From Candidatus Aphodenecus pullistercoris (GTDB lineage: Bacteria; Spirochaetota; Spirochaetia; Sphaerochaetales; Sphaerochaetaceae): a DNA stretch of 52,001 nucleotides. Made by a program: the position numbers and the translations under genes. The notes below the pieces were generated by a model. That model saw nothing but the letters and a program-made list of their open reading frames with translations. It had not been told where the DNA came from and searched no databases. The stretch lies in NCBI GenBank assembly GCA_017694495.1, contig JADIMU010000001.1, forward strand, positions 1 through 52,001, in the 5' to 3' direction. Positions within the stretch are counted from its first letter, which is position 1, and every line of letters starts with the position of its first letter. Positions 1 to 7,051 of the stretch are shown one piece after another.

Positions 1-1214
1 GACTCAGGGATACGGCCAAGAGCATGGAGGTAAACCTGGCAAGCATCCAGGAAGGCCTGCGCTCCGCCAGCCAGATCGTCCAGACGATCAGGAGGAACAT
101 CGAGCAGAACACGGCCGCCCGCGAGGACGCCGAGGCCCAGTACTACCACATCCAGTCCCGCATCGGCCAGCTCAACGACCAGATGAGGCAGGCCGACGAG
201 GAGAAGAAGGAGCTTGGCGAGGACATCGCCTCACTGCGTCAGGAGCTGGCACAGGTCCAGGAGGAGACGAGGGGACGCAACGAGCTCCTCGTCCAGAGGC
301 AGAAGGAGAGGGACGAGGCGGTCAGCCTGACCTATTCGCTGCGCAGCGAGATCGAGAAGCTCAGCCTCTGGGAGAGCCAGGCCGACGAGCAGATCAAGAA
401 CTGCTTCGAATACTTCTTCAACACCTATGCCCGCTCGCTGAACGAGTACAAGGACGTCCTTGAGGCGGACGACCTTCCCGACCAGAAGCTCGTCGAGAAC
501 GAGCTTGAGGAAGTGCGCAAGAAGATTGCGGCCCTGGGACCGAACATCAACCACATGGCCGTCGACGACTTCAAGGAGGCTGAGGAGCGCTACGGCTTCC
601 TCAACCGCCAGCTTGACGACCTGAACAAGGCCAAGGCCGATCTGGAGAAGGTCCTCGAGGAGATCCAGCACAAGAGCGAGGACCTCTTCATGAAGACCTA
701 CAAGCAGATCAGCGACAACTTCCAGAACATGTTCAAGCGCCTCTTCAACGGAGGCCGCGCCGAGATCACGCTGACGGATGACGAGAACATCCTCACAAGC
801 GGCATCGAGATCTTCGCCCAGCCGCCGGGAAAGAAGCTGATCAACCTTTCCCTCCTTTCCGGTGGAGAGCGCAGCATGACAGCGGTCGCCCTGCTTTTCG
901 CGACCTACCTCGTCAAGCCGAGCCCCTTCTGTATCCTCGACGAGATCGACGCCGCACTGGACGACAAGAACATCGGCTACTTCCTCGCCGTGCTCCAGGA
1001 CTTCAGCCAGACGAGCCAGTTCATCATCATCACGCACAACACCCATACCGTCATGGGCTCGTCCAGCCTGCTTGGCGTCACGCAGATGGAGGCCGGCGTC
1101 TCGACGACCGTCACATACAAGCTCGCCTCCATCGCCGGAGAGCCCGTCATCCTCGACGAGAACGAGGAGCGCGTCGACTTCGACAAGGACGGCAAGAGGA
1201 AGGCGAAAGCTTGA
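1..1214 (+). CDS. smc: Chromosome segregation protein SMC, C-terminal part (5' partial)
   Basis: The open frame enters from the left edge (first complete codon at position 3), so only the last ~404 residues are present. SMC is the ATPase arm of bacterial condensin and works with ScpA and ScpB, both encoded at 29083-30626. The visible part starts as long heptad-rich coiled coil. It then contains the C-terminal ATPase lobe: the ABC signature LSGGERS near 855-880 and the Walker B/D-loop FCILDEIDAALDD near 928-966, followed by a switch histidine in ITHN. The C-terminus ends in a short basic tail. The ATG at 24 is internal, not the start. The stop overlaps the proposed ffh promoter. Confidence 0.95.
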   Translation, partial: LRDTAKSMEVNLASIQEGLRSASQIVQTIRRNIEQNTAAREDAEAQYYHIQSRIGQLNDQMRQADEEKKELGEDIASLRQELAQVQEETRGRNELLVQRQKERDEAVSLTYSLRSEIEKLSLWESQADEQIKNCFEYFFNTYARSLNEYKDVLEADDLPDQKLVENELEEVRKKIAALGPNINHMAVDDFKEAEERYGFLNRQLDDLNKAKADLEKVLEEIQHKSEDLFMKTYKQISDNFQNMFKRLFNGGRAEITLTDDENILTSGIEIFAQPPGKKLINLSLLSGGERSMTAVALLFATYLVKPSPFCILDEIDAALDDKNIGYFLAVLQDFSQTSQFIIITHNTHTVMGSSSLLGVTQMEAGVSTTVTYKLASIAGEPVILDENEERVDFDKDGKRKAKA

Positions 1215-1240
1215 CCCTTGAAAAGGAAAACGTGTATAAA
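1211..1240 (+). promoter_or_regulatory. Candidate sigma70 promoter of ffh
   Basis: TTGACC at 1211-1216 and TATAAA at 1235-1240 are separated by 18 nt. The -35 overlaps the smc stop codon. It would start a transcript about 17 nt before the ffh ATG, just ahead of the purine-rich ribosome binding site. Seen by eye only. Confidence 0.5.
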
Positions 1241-1263
1241 TACCTTCGTTTCAGGTAAGGAAG

Positions 1264-2595
1264 ATGTTCGATAGTCTAAGCACGAAGTTCACATCGATAA
1301 TGAAGACCTTGTCCGGAAAGGGCAAGATCACAGAGAAGAACATACGCGACGCAGTGGAGGAGATCCGCCTCTCGCTGCTCGACGCAGATGTGAATCTCCG
1401 TGTCGTGCGCCGCTTCATCAACTCGACCCTCGAGGAGGCCCTCGGCGAGAAGGTCCTCCTGTCCGTCGATCCCGGCCAGCAGTTCACCAAGATCGTCTAC
1501 GACAAGATGGTCGCCCTGCTTGGCGGCGATGACCAGTCGCTGAAACTGAAGGGCAAGGACACGCTCTCGATCATCCTCATGATGGGCCTCCAGGGCTCTG
1601 GAAAGACGACGACGGCCGCCAAGCTCGCCCTCAAGCTCACGAAGGAGCAGGGCAGGCGTGTCATGCTCGTCGCCGCCGACCTCGTGCGCCCGGCAGCCAT
1701 CACCCAGCTCCAGGTCCTTGGAGAGAAGGTCGGCGTCAGGGTCTTCACGATTCCCGGCGAGAAGGATCCCGTGCGCGTCGCACGCGAGGCCGTCTCGACA
1801 GCCCGCCATGAGCTCTACGACACCCTGATCGTCGACACCAGCGGACGCATGCATCTGGACGAGACCCTGATGAGGGAGATCCAGAACATCGCCCAGACGA
1901 TACATCCGGACGAGACGCTCTTCGTCGCCGATGCGATGACAGGCCAGAACGCCGTGTCCATCGCCCAGGAGTTCGAAGAGAAGGTCGGCATCTCGGGCGT
2001 CGTCCTCTCGAAGTTCGACTCCGACACCCGTGGCGGCGCCGCGCTCTCGCTCAAGAGCGTCGTCGGCAAGCCGCTCAAGTTCATCGGTACGGGCGAGAAG
2101 CCTGAGGACCTCGAAGTCTTCCATCCAGACAGGATCGCGCAGCGCATCCTCGGCATGGGCGACGTCGTCTCCCTCGTCGAGAAGGCCCAGCAGGTCTACG
2201 ACGAGGAGCAGGCCGAGAAGCTCGCCAAAAAGATCCAGAAGAACACTTTCGACCTCCAGGACTACCTTGAACAGCTCGAGCAGATGAACAAGATGGGTTC
2301 GGTCGACAAGCTCCTCGAGATGATTCCCGGAGCCAAGGGGAACATCAGGGAGGAGGACATAGACCTGAAGGAGTTCGAGAGGCAGAAGGCGATCATCAAG
2401 TCGATGACGAAGTTCGAGAGGTCGAACTTCCGCATCATAGGACCCAGCCGCCGCAAGAGGATTGCGCGGGGCTCAGGAACCAGCGTGGCCGACGTCAACA
2501 GGCTCCTCAAGACATTCGAGAAGCAGAGGAACATGTTGCACAAGGTCATGTCGAACAAGAAATTGCAGGCTCAGATGCTCAAGTATTTCAGCTGA
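1264..2595 (+). CDS. ffh: Signal recognition particle GTPase Ffh (SRP54)
   Basis: Binds signal sequences of nascent membrane and secreted proteins together with SRP RNA and docks them to FtsY. The 443 residues match the family in length. They comprise an N-terminal helical bundle, then the NG GTPase with G1 GLQGSGKTT (about residue 108), DTSGRM, and SKFDSDTRGG. A methionine-rich M domain lies at the C-terminus, including the RNA-binding stretch IGPSRRKRIARGSG. The start ATG follows AGGTAAGGA at good distance. It leads the ffh-rpsP-khpA-rimM-trmD-rplS cluster, a widely conserved order. SRP RNA was not found in this window. Confidence 0.97.
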   Translation: MFDSLSTKFTSIMKTLSGKGKITEKNIRDAVEEIRLSLLDADVNLRVVRRFINSTLEEALGEKVLLSVDPGQQFTKIVYDKMVALLGGDDQSLKLKGKDTLSIILMMGLQGSGKTTTAAKLALKLTKEQGRRVMLVAADLVRPAAITQLQVLGEKVGVRVFTIPGEKDPVRVAREAVSTARHELYDTLIVDTSGRMHLDETLMREIQNIAQTIHPDETLFVADAMTGQNAVSIAQEFEEKVGISGVVLSKFDSDTRGGAALSLKSVVGKPLKFIGTGEKPEDLEVFHPDRIAQRILGMGDVVSLVEKAQQVYDEEQAEKLAKKIQKNTFDLQDYLEQLEQMNKMGSVDKLLEMIPGAKGNIREEDIDLKEFERQKAIIKSMTKFERSNFRIIGPSRRKRIARGSGTSVADVNRLLKTFEKQRNMLHKVMSNKKLQAQMLKYFS

Positions 2596-2627
2596 GCCTC
2601 ATCATGTAGATATAAGGAGTAACGACA

Positions 2628-2891
2628 GTGGTTAGCATCAGACTCAAGCGTTTCGGAGCTAAGAAGAGACCCTACTACCGCATTGTGGTCATGGACAGCA
2701 GGAGTGCCAGCACGAGCAGGACGATCGACGAGCTCGGCACCTATCATCCCATCGAGGGAGGCGAGAAGGAGATCAAGGTCGACGCCGACAAGGCCAAGGA
2801 CTGGATCCAGAAGGGCGCCCAGCCTTCCGCAACCGTCAAGAAGATTTTCAACAAGCAGGGGATCTCTCTCACACGCACGAGCCAGAACTGA
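2628..2891 (+). CDS. rpsP: 30S ribosomal protein S16
   Basis: Small-subunit assembly protein that binds 16S rRNA. The 87 residues open with the family signature IRLKRFG followed by [15 protein letters not shown]. The start is GTG at 2628, supported by AGGAG at 2615-2619, 8 nt upstream. It lies 32 nt after ffh and 20 nt before khpA. Length and sequence fit S16 throughout, with a C-terminal half typical of the longer bacterial forms. Confidence 0.97.
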   Translation: MVSIRLKRFGAKKRPYYRIVVMDSRSASTSRTIDELGTYHPIEGGEKEIKVDADKAKDWIQKGAQPSATVKKIFNKQGISLTRTSQN

Positions 2892-2911
2892 ACCCCAGGG
2901 AGGTCTGGCTT

Positions 2912-3145
2912 ATGGAGAAAGAACTCGTAGAATTCCTCGTCAGGAGTCTCGTCGACAAGCCGGATGAAGTCTCTGTGAACATGGTCGAGGGCGAGAAGAC
3001 GAGAGTCCTCGAGCTCCATGTCGCCCAGGACGACATCGGCAAGGTCATAGGCAAGCAGGGACGCATCGCCAAGGCCATCAGGACGATCCTCTCGGCCTGC
3101 GCCACAAAGGATGGCAAGAAGGCCAGTCTGGAGATTCTCGACTGA
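2912..3145 (+). CDS. khpA: KH-domain RNA-binding protein KhpA
   Basis: Small single-KH-domain protein (77 residues) of the KhpA/YlqC family, which in other bacteria pairs with KhpB/Jag and affects RNA metabolism and cell elongation. The KH core [17 protein letters not shown] carries the GxxG loop (GKQG). Its position between rpsP and rimM is the usual one for this family. The start ATG is preceded by GGGAGG at 2896-2901. Family assignment is firm; the cellular role here is inferred from homologues. Confidence 0.92.
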   Translation: MEKELVEFLVRSLVDKPDEVSVNMVEGEKTRVLELHVAQDDIGKVIGKQGRIAKAIRTILSACATKDGKKASLEILD

Positions 3146-3153
3146 GGACAAAC

Positions 3154-3187
3154 GACAGGGCATCGGGAAACCGGTGCCCTTCCTGTC
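3154..3187 (+). other. GNRA-capped hairpin in the khpA-rimM gap
   Basis: A 9-bp stem GGGCATCGG/CCGGTGCCC (3158-3166 and 3171-3179, one G-T wobble) is closed by a GAAA tetraloop. Outer arms GACA/TGTC flank it. There is no U-tract, so it does not look like a terminator. It sits just ahead of the rimM ribosome binding site and could tune rimM-trmD translation or processing. Confidence 0.55.
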
Positions 3188-3200
3188 AAAGAGGTGGACA

Positions 3201-3713
3201 TTGGAACAGGACATGATCGCTACAGCCTCGATTGGCCGCAGCCATGGCGTCGAAGGCTTTCTCAGAGTGACGCCGTACAGCGGATCGGTCGAGCATCTTC
3301 TTTCGCTCGACGAAGGCGTCGCGCTCACCCGTGAGGGGCGAGAGGTGCGCCTCAGCGTAGATTCGGTCCGCATGCATGCCGACTGCCTCCTGATGCGCTT
3401 CGTCGGCTACGCACAGAGGGAGAAGGCCCAGCGCCTGTCAGGTTCCGTGCTCTACGTTAGACGTGAGAAGGCGAGCGCGCTCGAGGAGGGCGAGTACTAC
3501 ATCGCGGACCTCTACGGACTGGCCCTCGTGAGCGGAGGACGTATCATGGGCAAGGTCGAGGCCGTCGCTGACGGCGCCCAGGCCGACTACCTCATCGTCA
3601 GGACGGACGATGGGCGCAGCGTCATCGTGCCCAACATGGCACCCTTCGTCTCCAGTCCCGACTTCGAGCATGGAACGATCGAGCTCCTCGAGCCTGCCAT
3701 ACTGGAGCGCTGA
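3201..3713 (+). CDS. rimM: 16S rRNA processing/maturation protein RimM
   Basis: Assists maturation of the 30S head domain and binds S19. The N-terminal RimM barrel begins IATASIGRSHGVEGFLRV, and the C-terminal PRC-barrel-like part contains EEGEYYIADLYGLALV. A longer frame opens at 3111 inside khpA, but it would include the hairpin and has no ribosome binding site. I chose TTG at 3201, 6 nt after GAGG (3191-3194), giving 170 residues, the usual family length. ATG at 3213 is the alternative. The stop overlaps the trmD start (TGATG). Confidence 0.9.
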   Translation: MEQDMIATASIGRSHGVEGFLRVTPYSGSVEHLLSLDEGVALTREGREVRLSVDSVRMHADCLLMRFVGYAQREKAQRLSGSVLYVRREKASALEEGEYYIADLYGLALVSGGRIMGKVEAVADGAQADYLIVRTDDGRSVIVPNMAPFVSSPDFEHGTIELLEPAILER

Positions 3714-4441
3714 TGCACATAGACATCCTCTCCCTCTTTCCAAAGATGCTTGAAGGCTTCTTCACCAACTCCATCATGGCGCGGGCGGTGGAGAAGGGCG
3801 TCGTCAGCTACAGGATAACGGACTGGAGGAGCTACGCGACGGACCGGCACCACAGCTGCGACGACGTACCCTACGGAGGAGGTGCGGGCATGGTCCTCAA
3901 GTGCGAGCCCCTGTCGAAGGCCCTGGAGGACCTCGATGCACGCAACCGCCGCGTCGTCTTCCCGACGCCCTCCGGCCGCCTCTTCACCCAGGCCTACGCC
4001 CAGGAGCTCAGCCGGGAGAAGGACCTCATCTTCATCTGCGGCCACTACGAGGGCCTCGACCAGAGGGTCATAGACACCTACGTCGACGACGAGATCTCGA
4101 TCGGCGACTACGTCCTTTCATGCGGAGAGACGAGCACGACAGTCATCATCGACGCCCTCTTCCGCCTGATCGACGGCGTGATCAGCAGCGACAGCCTCCA
4201 GGACGAGAGCTTCTCCGACGGACTTCTTGAATATCCTCAATATACGAGGCCGGAAAGCTATTGCACAAAGTCCGTTCCTGATGTATTGTTGTCAGGTCAT
4301 CACGAAAGGATTGCTACCTGGCGTGATTTCCGTATGCTCGAAAAAACGATGCTGAGCAGACCGGAAGTTCTTGTTCGGGCCTCTCTCGACCAGGACAGGA
4401 GAAGAAGACTTATCGAACTTATAGAAAGAACCAAGGGGTAA
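3713..4441 (+). CDS. trmD: tRNA (guanine-37-N1)-methyltransferase TrmD
   Basis: SAM-dependent SPOUT methyltransferase that makes m1G37 and prevents +1 frameshifting. The 242 residues show the family blocks VPYGGGAGMVLK, ICGHYEGLDQR and ISIGDYVLSCGE of the knotted SAM site, then LLEYPQYTRP in the C-terminal domain. The ATG overlaps the rimM stop by one base, so translation is likely coupled. Base composition drops visibly after about 4225, with more A/T-ending codons than the first two thirds, but the protein remains a normal TrmD to the end. Confidence 0.97.
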   Translation: MHIDILSLFPKMLEGFFTNSIMARAVEKGVVSYRITDWRSYATDRHHSCDDVPYGGGAGMVLKCEPLSKALEDLDARNRRVVFPTPSGRLFTQAYAQELSREKDLIFICGHYEGLDQRVIDTYVDDEISIGDYVLSCGETSTTVIIDALFRLIDGVISSDSLQDESFSDGLLEYPQYTRPESYCTKSVPDVLLSGHHERIATWRDFRMLEKTMLSRPEVLVRASLDQDRRRRLIELIERTKG

Positions 4442-4447
4442 TGTCGT

Positions 4448-4804
4448 ATGGACATCATCAAGGCCATTGAGGCAAGACAGATCAAGAAGGATGCGGAGTG
4501 CTTCTCCGTCGGAGATACCGTCAAGGTCTATTTCAAGATCGTCGAGGGTGCCACAGAGAGGATCCAGGTCTACGAAGGCATCGTCATCGCTAAGAACAAC
4601 GTCGGCGTCCGCCGCACCTTCGTCGTCAGGAAGATCAGCTACGGCGTCGGTGTCGAGAGGATCTTCCCCCTGCACAGCCCGAGGATCGACAGGATCGAGG
4701 TTGTCAGGAAGGGCAAGGCCAGGAGGGCCAAGCTCTACTATCTCCGCGACAGGGTCGGCAAGGCCGCCAAGGTCAAGGAGCTCATCAGGAAGAAGGCCGA
4801 CTGA
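4448..4804 (+). CDS. rplS: 50S ribosomal protein L19
   Basis: Large-subunit protein at the 30S/50S interface. The 118 residues contain the family core [18 protein letters not shown] and [26 protein letters not shown] at 4433-4438 lies just ahead of the ATG. It ends the ffh-to-rplS cluster and is followed directly by a strong intrinsic terminator. Confidence 0.97.
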   Translation: MDIIKAIEARQIKKDAECFSVGDTVKVYFKIVEGATERIQVYEGIVIAKNNVGVRRTFVVRKISYGVGVERIFPLHSPRIDRIEVVRKGKARRAKLYYLRDRVGKAAKVKELIRKKAD

Positions 4805-4825
4805 GGCGTTCCATTCCACTTTACG

Positions 4826-4853
4826 ACCGGTTGTCTGTGGCAGCCGGTTTTTT
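4826..4853 (+). terminator. Intrinsic terminator after rplS
   Basis: Stem ACCGGTTG/CAGCCGGT (4826-4833 and 4841-4848, one G-T wobble) with a 7-nt loop, followed by a run of T to 4853. It closes the ribosomal-protein cluster. Confidence 0.9.
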
Positions 4854-4883
4854 ATTGCCCAAAGCCCCTCTTTCGGCAATAAT
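4852..4883 (+). promoter_or_regulatory. Candidate promoter inside an inverted repeat
   Basis: TTGCCC (4855-4860) and AATAAT (4878-4883) are 17 nt apart and end only 7 nt before the ATG at 4891, so the transcript would be leaderless. The same bases form a dyad: TTATTGCC at 4852-4859 mirrors GGCAATAA at 4875-4882, with inner AAAG/CTTT arms. It could be an operator covering the promoter, or a second hairpin after the terminator. Confidence 0.4.
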
Positions 4884-4890
4884 GTGTGGC

Positions 4891-5367
4891 ATGAAGAAAT
4901 ACCCATCCAGACAGGCGGCCAGCCAGAAGGGCAAGGCCGTCAGGAGCCAGGGAAAGGGAAAGCGGAAGAAGAAGGACGACAGCCGGCTCGTCGGCTTCAA
5001 GACCCTCCAGCAGGTCGCAGGAGGACCCAAACCCCACGCCTTCCACTCCCGCATTCCGGTGCCAGACCTGCCAAGCCTCTGCGAGCCCCATGACGAGTGC
5101 GCCATCTGCGGAGAGAGGATAGACTCGATCGCCGAGTCCTTCTACACGGACTCGGGCAAGCCTGCCCACTTCGACTGCGTCCTCGAGCATCTTAGGAAGG
5201 AGAACAGGCTGGAGGAGGGCCAGAAGCTCTCCTACTGCGGCTCAGGCGCCTTCGGCATCTGGCAGAAGGACGAGGAGGGCAAGTGGTCCCTCGTCAGGAA
5301 GATACCCTTCGAGGACGCCGAGACCTACGGCCGCATGAAGGCCTACGTCAGGGAGAACATGGCGTGA
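4891..5367 (+). CDS. Hypothetical zinc-ribbon protein
   Basis: Unrecognised 158-residue protein. The first ~30 residues are strongly basic, with Lys/Arg runs. A middle segment carries a likely metal knuckle: CAIC (C70, C73) followed by HFDC (H93, C96), the spacing expected of a small zinc ribbon. The basic tail plus zinc site suggests nucleic-acid binding, but this is inference. The start ATG has no ribosome binding site but lies 7 nt after a promoter-like -10; ATG at 4882 is in the same frame. The stop overlaps the coaD start. Confidence 0.7.
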   Translation: MKKYPSRQAASQKGKAVRSQGKGKRKKKDDSRLVGFKTLQQVAGGPKPHAFHSRIPVPDLPSLCEPHDECAICGERIDSIAESFYTDSGKPAHFDCVLEHLRKENRLEEGQKLSYCGSGAFGIWQKDEEGKWSLVRKIPFEDAETYGRMKAYVRENMA

Positions 5368-5867
5368 CGGATCCACATGTCGCAATGTTCCCCGGCTCCT
5401 TCGACCCGCCGACTCTGGGACACATAAACATCATCGAGCGCTCCCTCAAGCTCTACGACAGGCTCTACGTCGTCGTCGCCGACAACATCGCAAAGCACTG
5501 CCTCTTCACAGCCGACGAGCGCGTCGCTGTCCTTCGTGACATCTTCGCCTCCTCACACAACATCGAGGTCGTCGCCTACGATGGCCTCATGGTCAACTTC
5601 GCCCGCGAGCATGGCATAGGCGTCATGATCCGCGGCGTGCGCGCCGTAGGCGACTTCGGCTACGAGTTCGAGCTCGCGATGACGAACAAGCAGATGATGC
5701 AGGACCTCGAGGTCCTCTTCATGCCCACCGACCCCAACTACTTCATGCTCCGCTCCAGCCAGATCAAGGAGATGGCGGCCTTCGGCGCCGACGTCTCCCG
5801 ACTCGTCCCACGACAGGTCGTCGAGCTGCTGAAGACGAAAGGGGACATGAAGATCAAGGAGAATTGA
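5364..5867 (+). CDS. coaD: Pantetheine-phosphate adenylyltransferase
   Basis: Penultimate step of coenzyme A synthesis: 4'-phosphopantetheine plus ATP to dephospho-CoA. Family blocks are FPGSFDPPTLGHINII with the nucleotidyltransferase TxGH motif, then GLMVNFAREHG, IRGVRAVGDFGYE and the C-terminal SSQIKEMAAFGADVSRLVP. The start is GTG at 5364, overlapping the upstream TGA as GTGA and preceded by GGGAG, giving 167 residues as expected. The frame is open further upstream but that part is a shadow of the preceding gene. ATG at 5385 is a shorter alternative. Confidence 0.95.
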   Translation: MTDPHVAMFPGSFDPPTLGHINIIERSLKLYDRLYVVVADNIAKHCLFTADERVAVLRDIFASSHNIEVVAYDGLMVNFAREHGIGVMIRGVRAVGDFGYEFELAMTNKQMMQDLEVLFMPTDPNYFMLRSSQIKEMAAFGADVSRLVPRQVVELLKTKGDMKIKEN

Positions 5868-5868
5868 A

Positions 5869-6318
5869 ATGGTCTACGACACGATCGACAATCTTCACCG
5901 CTACGCTTCCATCCATCCGGCCATCGCGCTTGCCGACAGGATGATCCGCGATGGCGTCCTTGCGACGCTTCCCGCCGGAAGCAATCCGACCCAGCGCGAC
6001 GACATGCGCTGCCAGATCAACATCTACATGACGGAAGGGGAGGAGAAGGCCTACGAGTGGCACAAGGTCGAGGCCGACCTCCAGGTCATGCTCTCAGGCC
6101 AGGAGCGCTGCCTCTGGTCAAGCCAGCAGGGCGACCTGGACGACCCGGCCTTCGAGAAGGGCGACATCGCATTCACCGACGCCGAGAAGAGCGAGGAGTG
6201 CCTTCTGAAGGAGGGCACCTTCGTCCTCTACCTGCCTGGCGAGCTCCACAAGCCGGGAGTCAGTGTCCAGGGTGAGGCGAGGCAGAACCGCAAGGCCGTC
6301 TTCAAGATCAGATTCTGA
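5869..6318 (+). CDS. YhcH/YjgK/YiaL family protein (DUF386, EbgC-like)
   Basis: A 149-residue cupin-fold protein of the YhcH/YjgK/YiaL family, which includes EbgC and enzymes implicated in sugar metabolism. Visible family blocks are YEWHKVEADLQVMLSGQE in the middle (typical His and Glu positions) and YLPGELHKPG near the C-terminus, the usual metal-site region. It begins 1 nt after the coaD stop, with AAGGAGAA before the ATG, so it is probably co-transcribed with coaD. The substrate cannot be told from sequence. Confidence 0.88.
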   Translation: MVYDTIDNLHRYASIHPAIALADRMIRDGVLATLPAGSNPTQRDDMRCQINIYMTEGEEKAYEWHKVEADLQVMLSGQERCLWSSQQGDLDDPAFEKGDIAFTDAEKSEECLLKEGTFVLYLPGELHKPGVSVQGEARQNRKAVFKIRF

Positions 6319-6325
6319 CCGGACA

Positions 6326-6342
6326 ATTGCCCATACGGCAAT
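6326..6342 (+). repeat. Small inverted repeat after the YhcH-family gene
   Basis: ATTGCC (6326-6331) and GGCAAT (6337-6342) flank a 5-nt loop. No U-tract follows. The arms are identical to the core of the dyad at 4854-4880. Confidence 0.4.
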
Positions 6343-6380
6343 GACTTGAAGGCAAGATGCCAAAAACTTTCCACTGAGTG

Positions 6381-6410
6381 TTGACAAAGAAGGGCCTTTC
6401 CTGCTAAAAA
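6381..6410 (+). promoter_or_regulatory. Promoter of tRNA-Tyr
   Basis: Consensus TTGACA at 6381-6386, an 18-nt spacer, and TAAAAA at 6405-6410 preceded by TGC (extended -10). It lies 14 nt before the mature tRNA 5' end. Confidence 0.7.
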
Positions 6411-6424
6411 CATCGATGTTTGAC

Positions 6425-6506
6425 GGAGAGGTTCCCGAGCGGTCAAAGGGGGCAGACTGTAAGTCTGTTGGCTTAGCCTTCGAAGGTCCGAATCCTTCTC
6501 TCTCCA
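6425..6506 (+). tRNA. tRNA-Tyr (anticodon GTA)
   Basis: An 82-nt class II tRNA. The acceptor stem GGAGAGG pairs with TCTCTCC. The anticodon stem-loop GCAGA-CTGTAAG-TCTGT places GTA in the loop. A long variable arm (GGCTTAGCC) and T-arm GAAGG-TCCGAAT-CCTTC follow. The discriminator is A at 6506 and no CCA is encoded. The sequence resembles bacterial tRNA-Tyr closely. Confidence 0.96.
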
Positions 6507-6520
6507 ACTTGAAGACAGCG

Positions 6521-6550
6521 AGACCTCCCAGACGGGAGGTCTTCTCGTCT
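6521..6550 (+). terminator. Terminator-like hairpin after tRNA-Tyr
   Basis: Perfect 9-bp stem AGACCTCCC/GGGAGGTCT (6521-6529, 6534-6542) with an AGAC loop and a pyrimidine tail TCTCGTCT. The tail is a weak U-tract, so some transcription may reach the next gene. Confidence 0.65.
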
Positions 6551-6563
6551 ATGGAGGTGTCTT

Positions 6564-7001
6564 TTGGCCTGGTATTCCAAGGGTGTGCGTTTCGAGTGTC
6601 AGCGCTGTGGCCACTGCTGCGGCGGCGAGCCTGGCAATGTCTTCATCTCGCCCGACGACGTCCAGCGCATCGCAAGTCACCTATGTATCAGCAGTGGGGA
6701 CTTCCTCTCGCAGTATTGCCGCGAGGTCGACATGGGCAGCTACTATCAGACCTCGCTGAAGGAGAGGGAGGACTACAGCTGCATCTTCCTGACCGACAAG
6801 GGCTGCGCCATCTATGAGGTGAGGCCCTTGCAATGCCGCACCTATCCATTCTGGCCATACATCTTCTCGGACCGCGCCCTCCTGGAGACAGAGAAGGCCC
6901 AGTGCCCGGGAATAGGAAAGGGCGAGGTGCACGACGAAACCGAGATCAGGACATGCCTCAGCGCGATGACGAAGGAGAAAGTCGTCACGCGTGTGAAGTA
7001 G
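6564..7001 (+). CDS. YkgJ-type CxxCxxCC cluster protein
   Basis: A 145-residue protein of the YkgJ/UPF0153 family, thought to bind zinc or an iron-sulfur cluster through its cysteines. The N-terminal cluster is CQRCGHCC, and further conserved cysteines lie in YSCIFLTDKGCAIYEVRPLQCRTYPFWP. The start is TTG at 6564, fixed by GGAGGTG at 6553-6559, 6 nt upstream of the codon. The gene lies between tRNA-Tyr and dnaG. No substrate or partner can be inferred. Confidence 0.9.
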   Translation: MAWYSKGVRFECQRCGHCCGGEPGNVFISPDDVQRIASHLCISSGDFLSQYCREVDMGSYYQTSLKEREDYSCIFLTDKGCAIYEVRPLQCRTYPFWPYIFSDRALLETEKAQCPGIGKGEVHDETEIRTCLSAMTKEKVVTRVK

Positions 7002-7004
7002 TCG

Positions 7005-7033
7005 TTGCCTATTTCCTGGATAAGAGTTATCTT
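7005..7033 (+). promoter_or_regulatory. Candidate promoter of dnaG-rpoD
   Basis: TTGCCT (7005-7010) and TATCTT (7028-7033) with a 17-nt spacer, directly after the upstream stop codon. It predicts a leader of roughly 11 nt that includes AAAGGGG, the ribosome binding site of dnaG. Confidence 0.5.
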
Positions 7034-7051
7034 CTTAAAGGGGTTGCAGAC

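Noticed and set aside
3111-3200. Longer rimM start inside khpA
   Set aside because: The added residues have no similarity to RimM, span a structured hairpin and lack a ribosome binding site.
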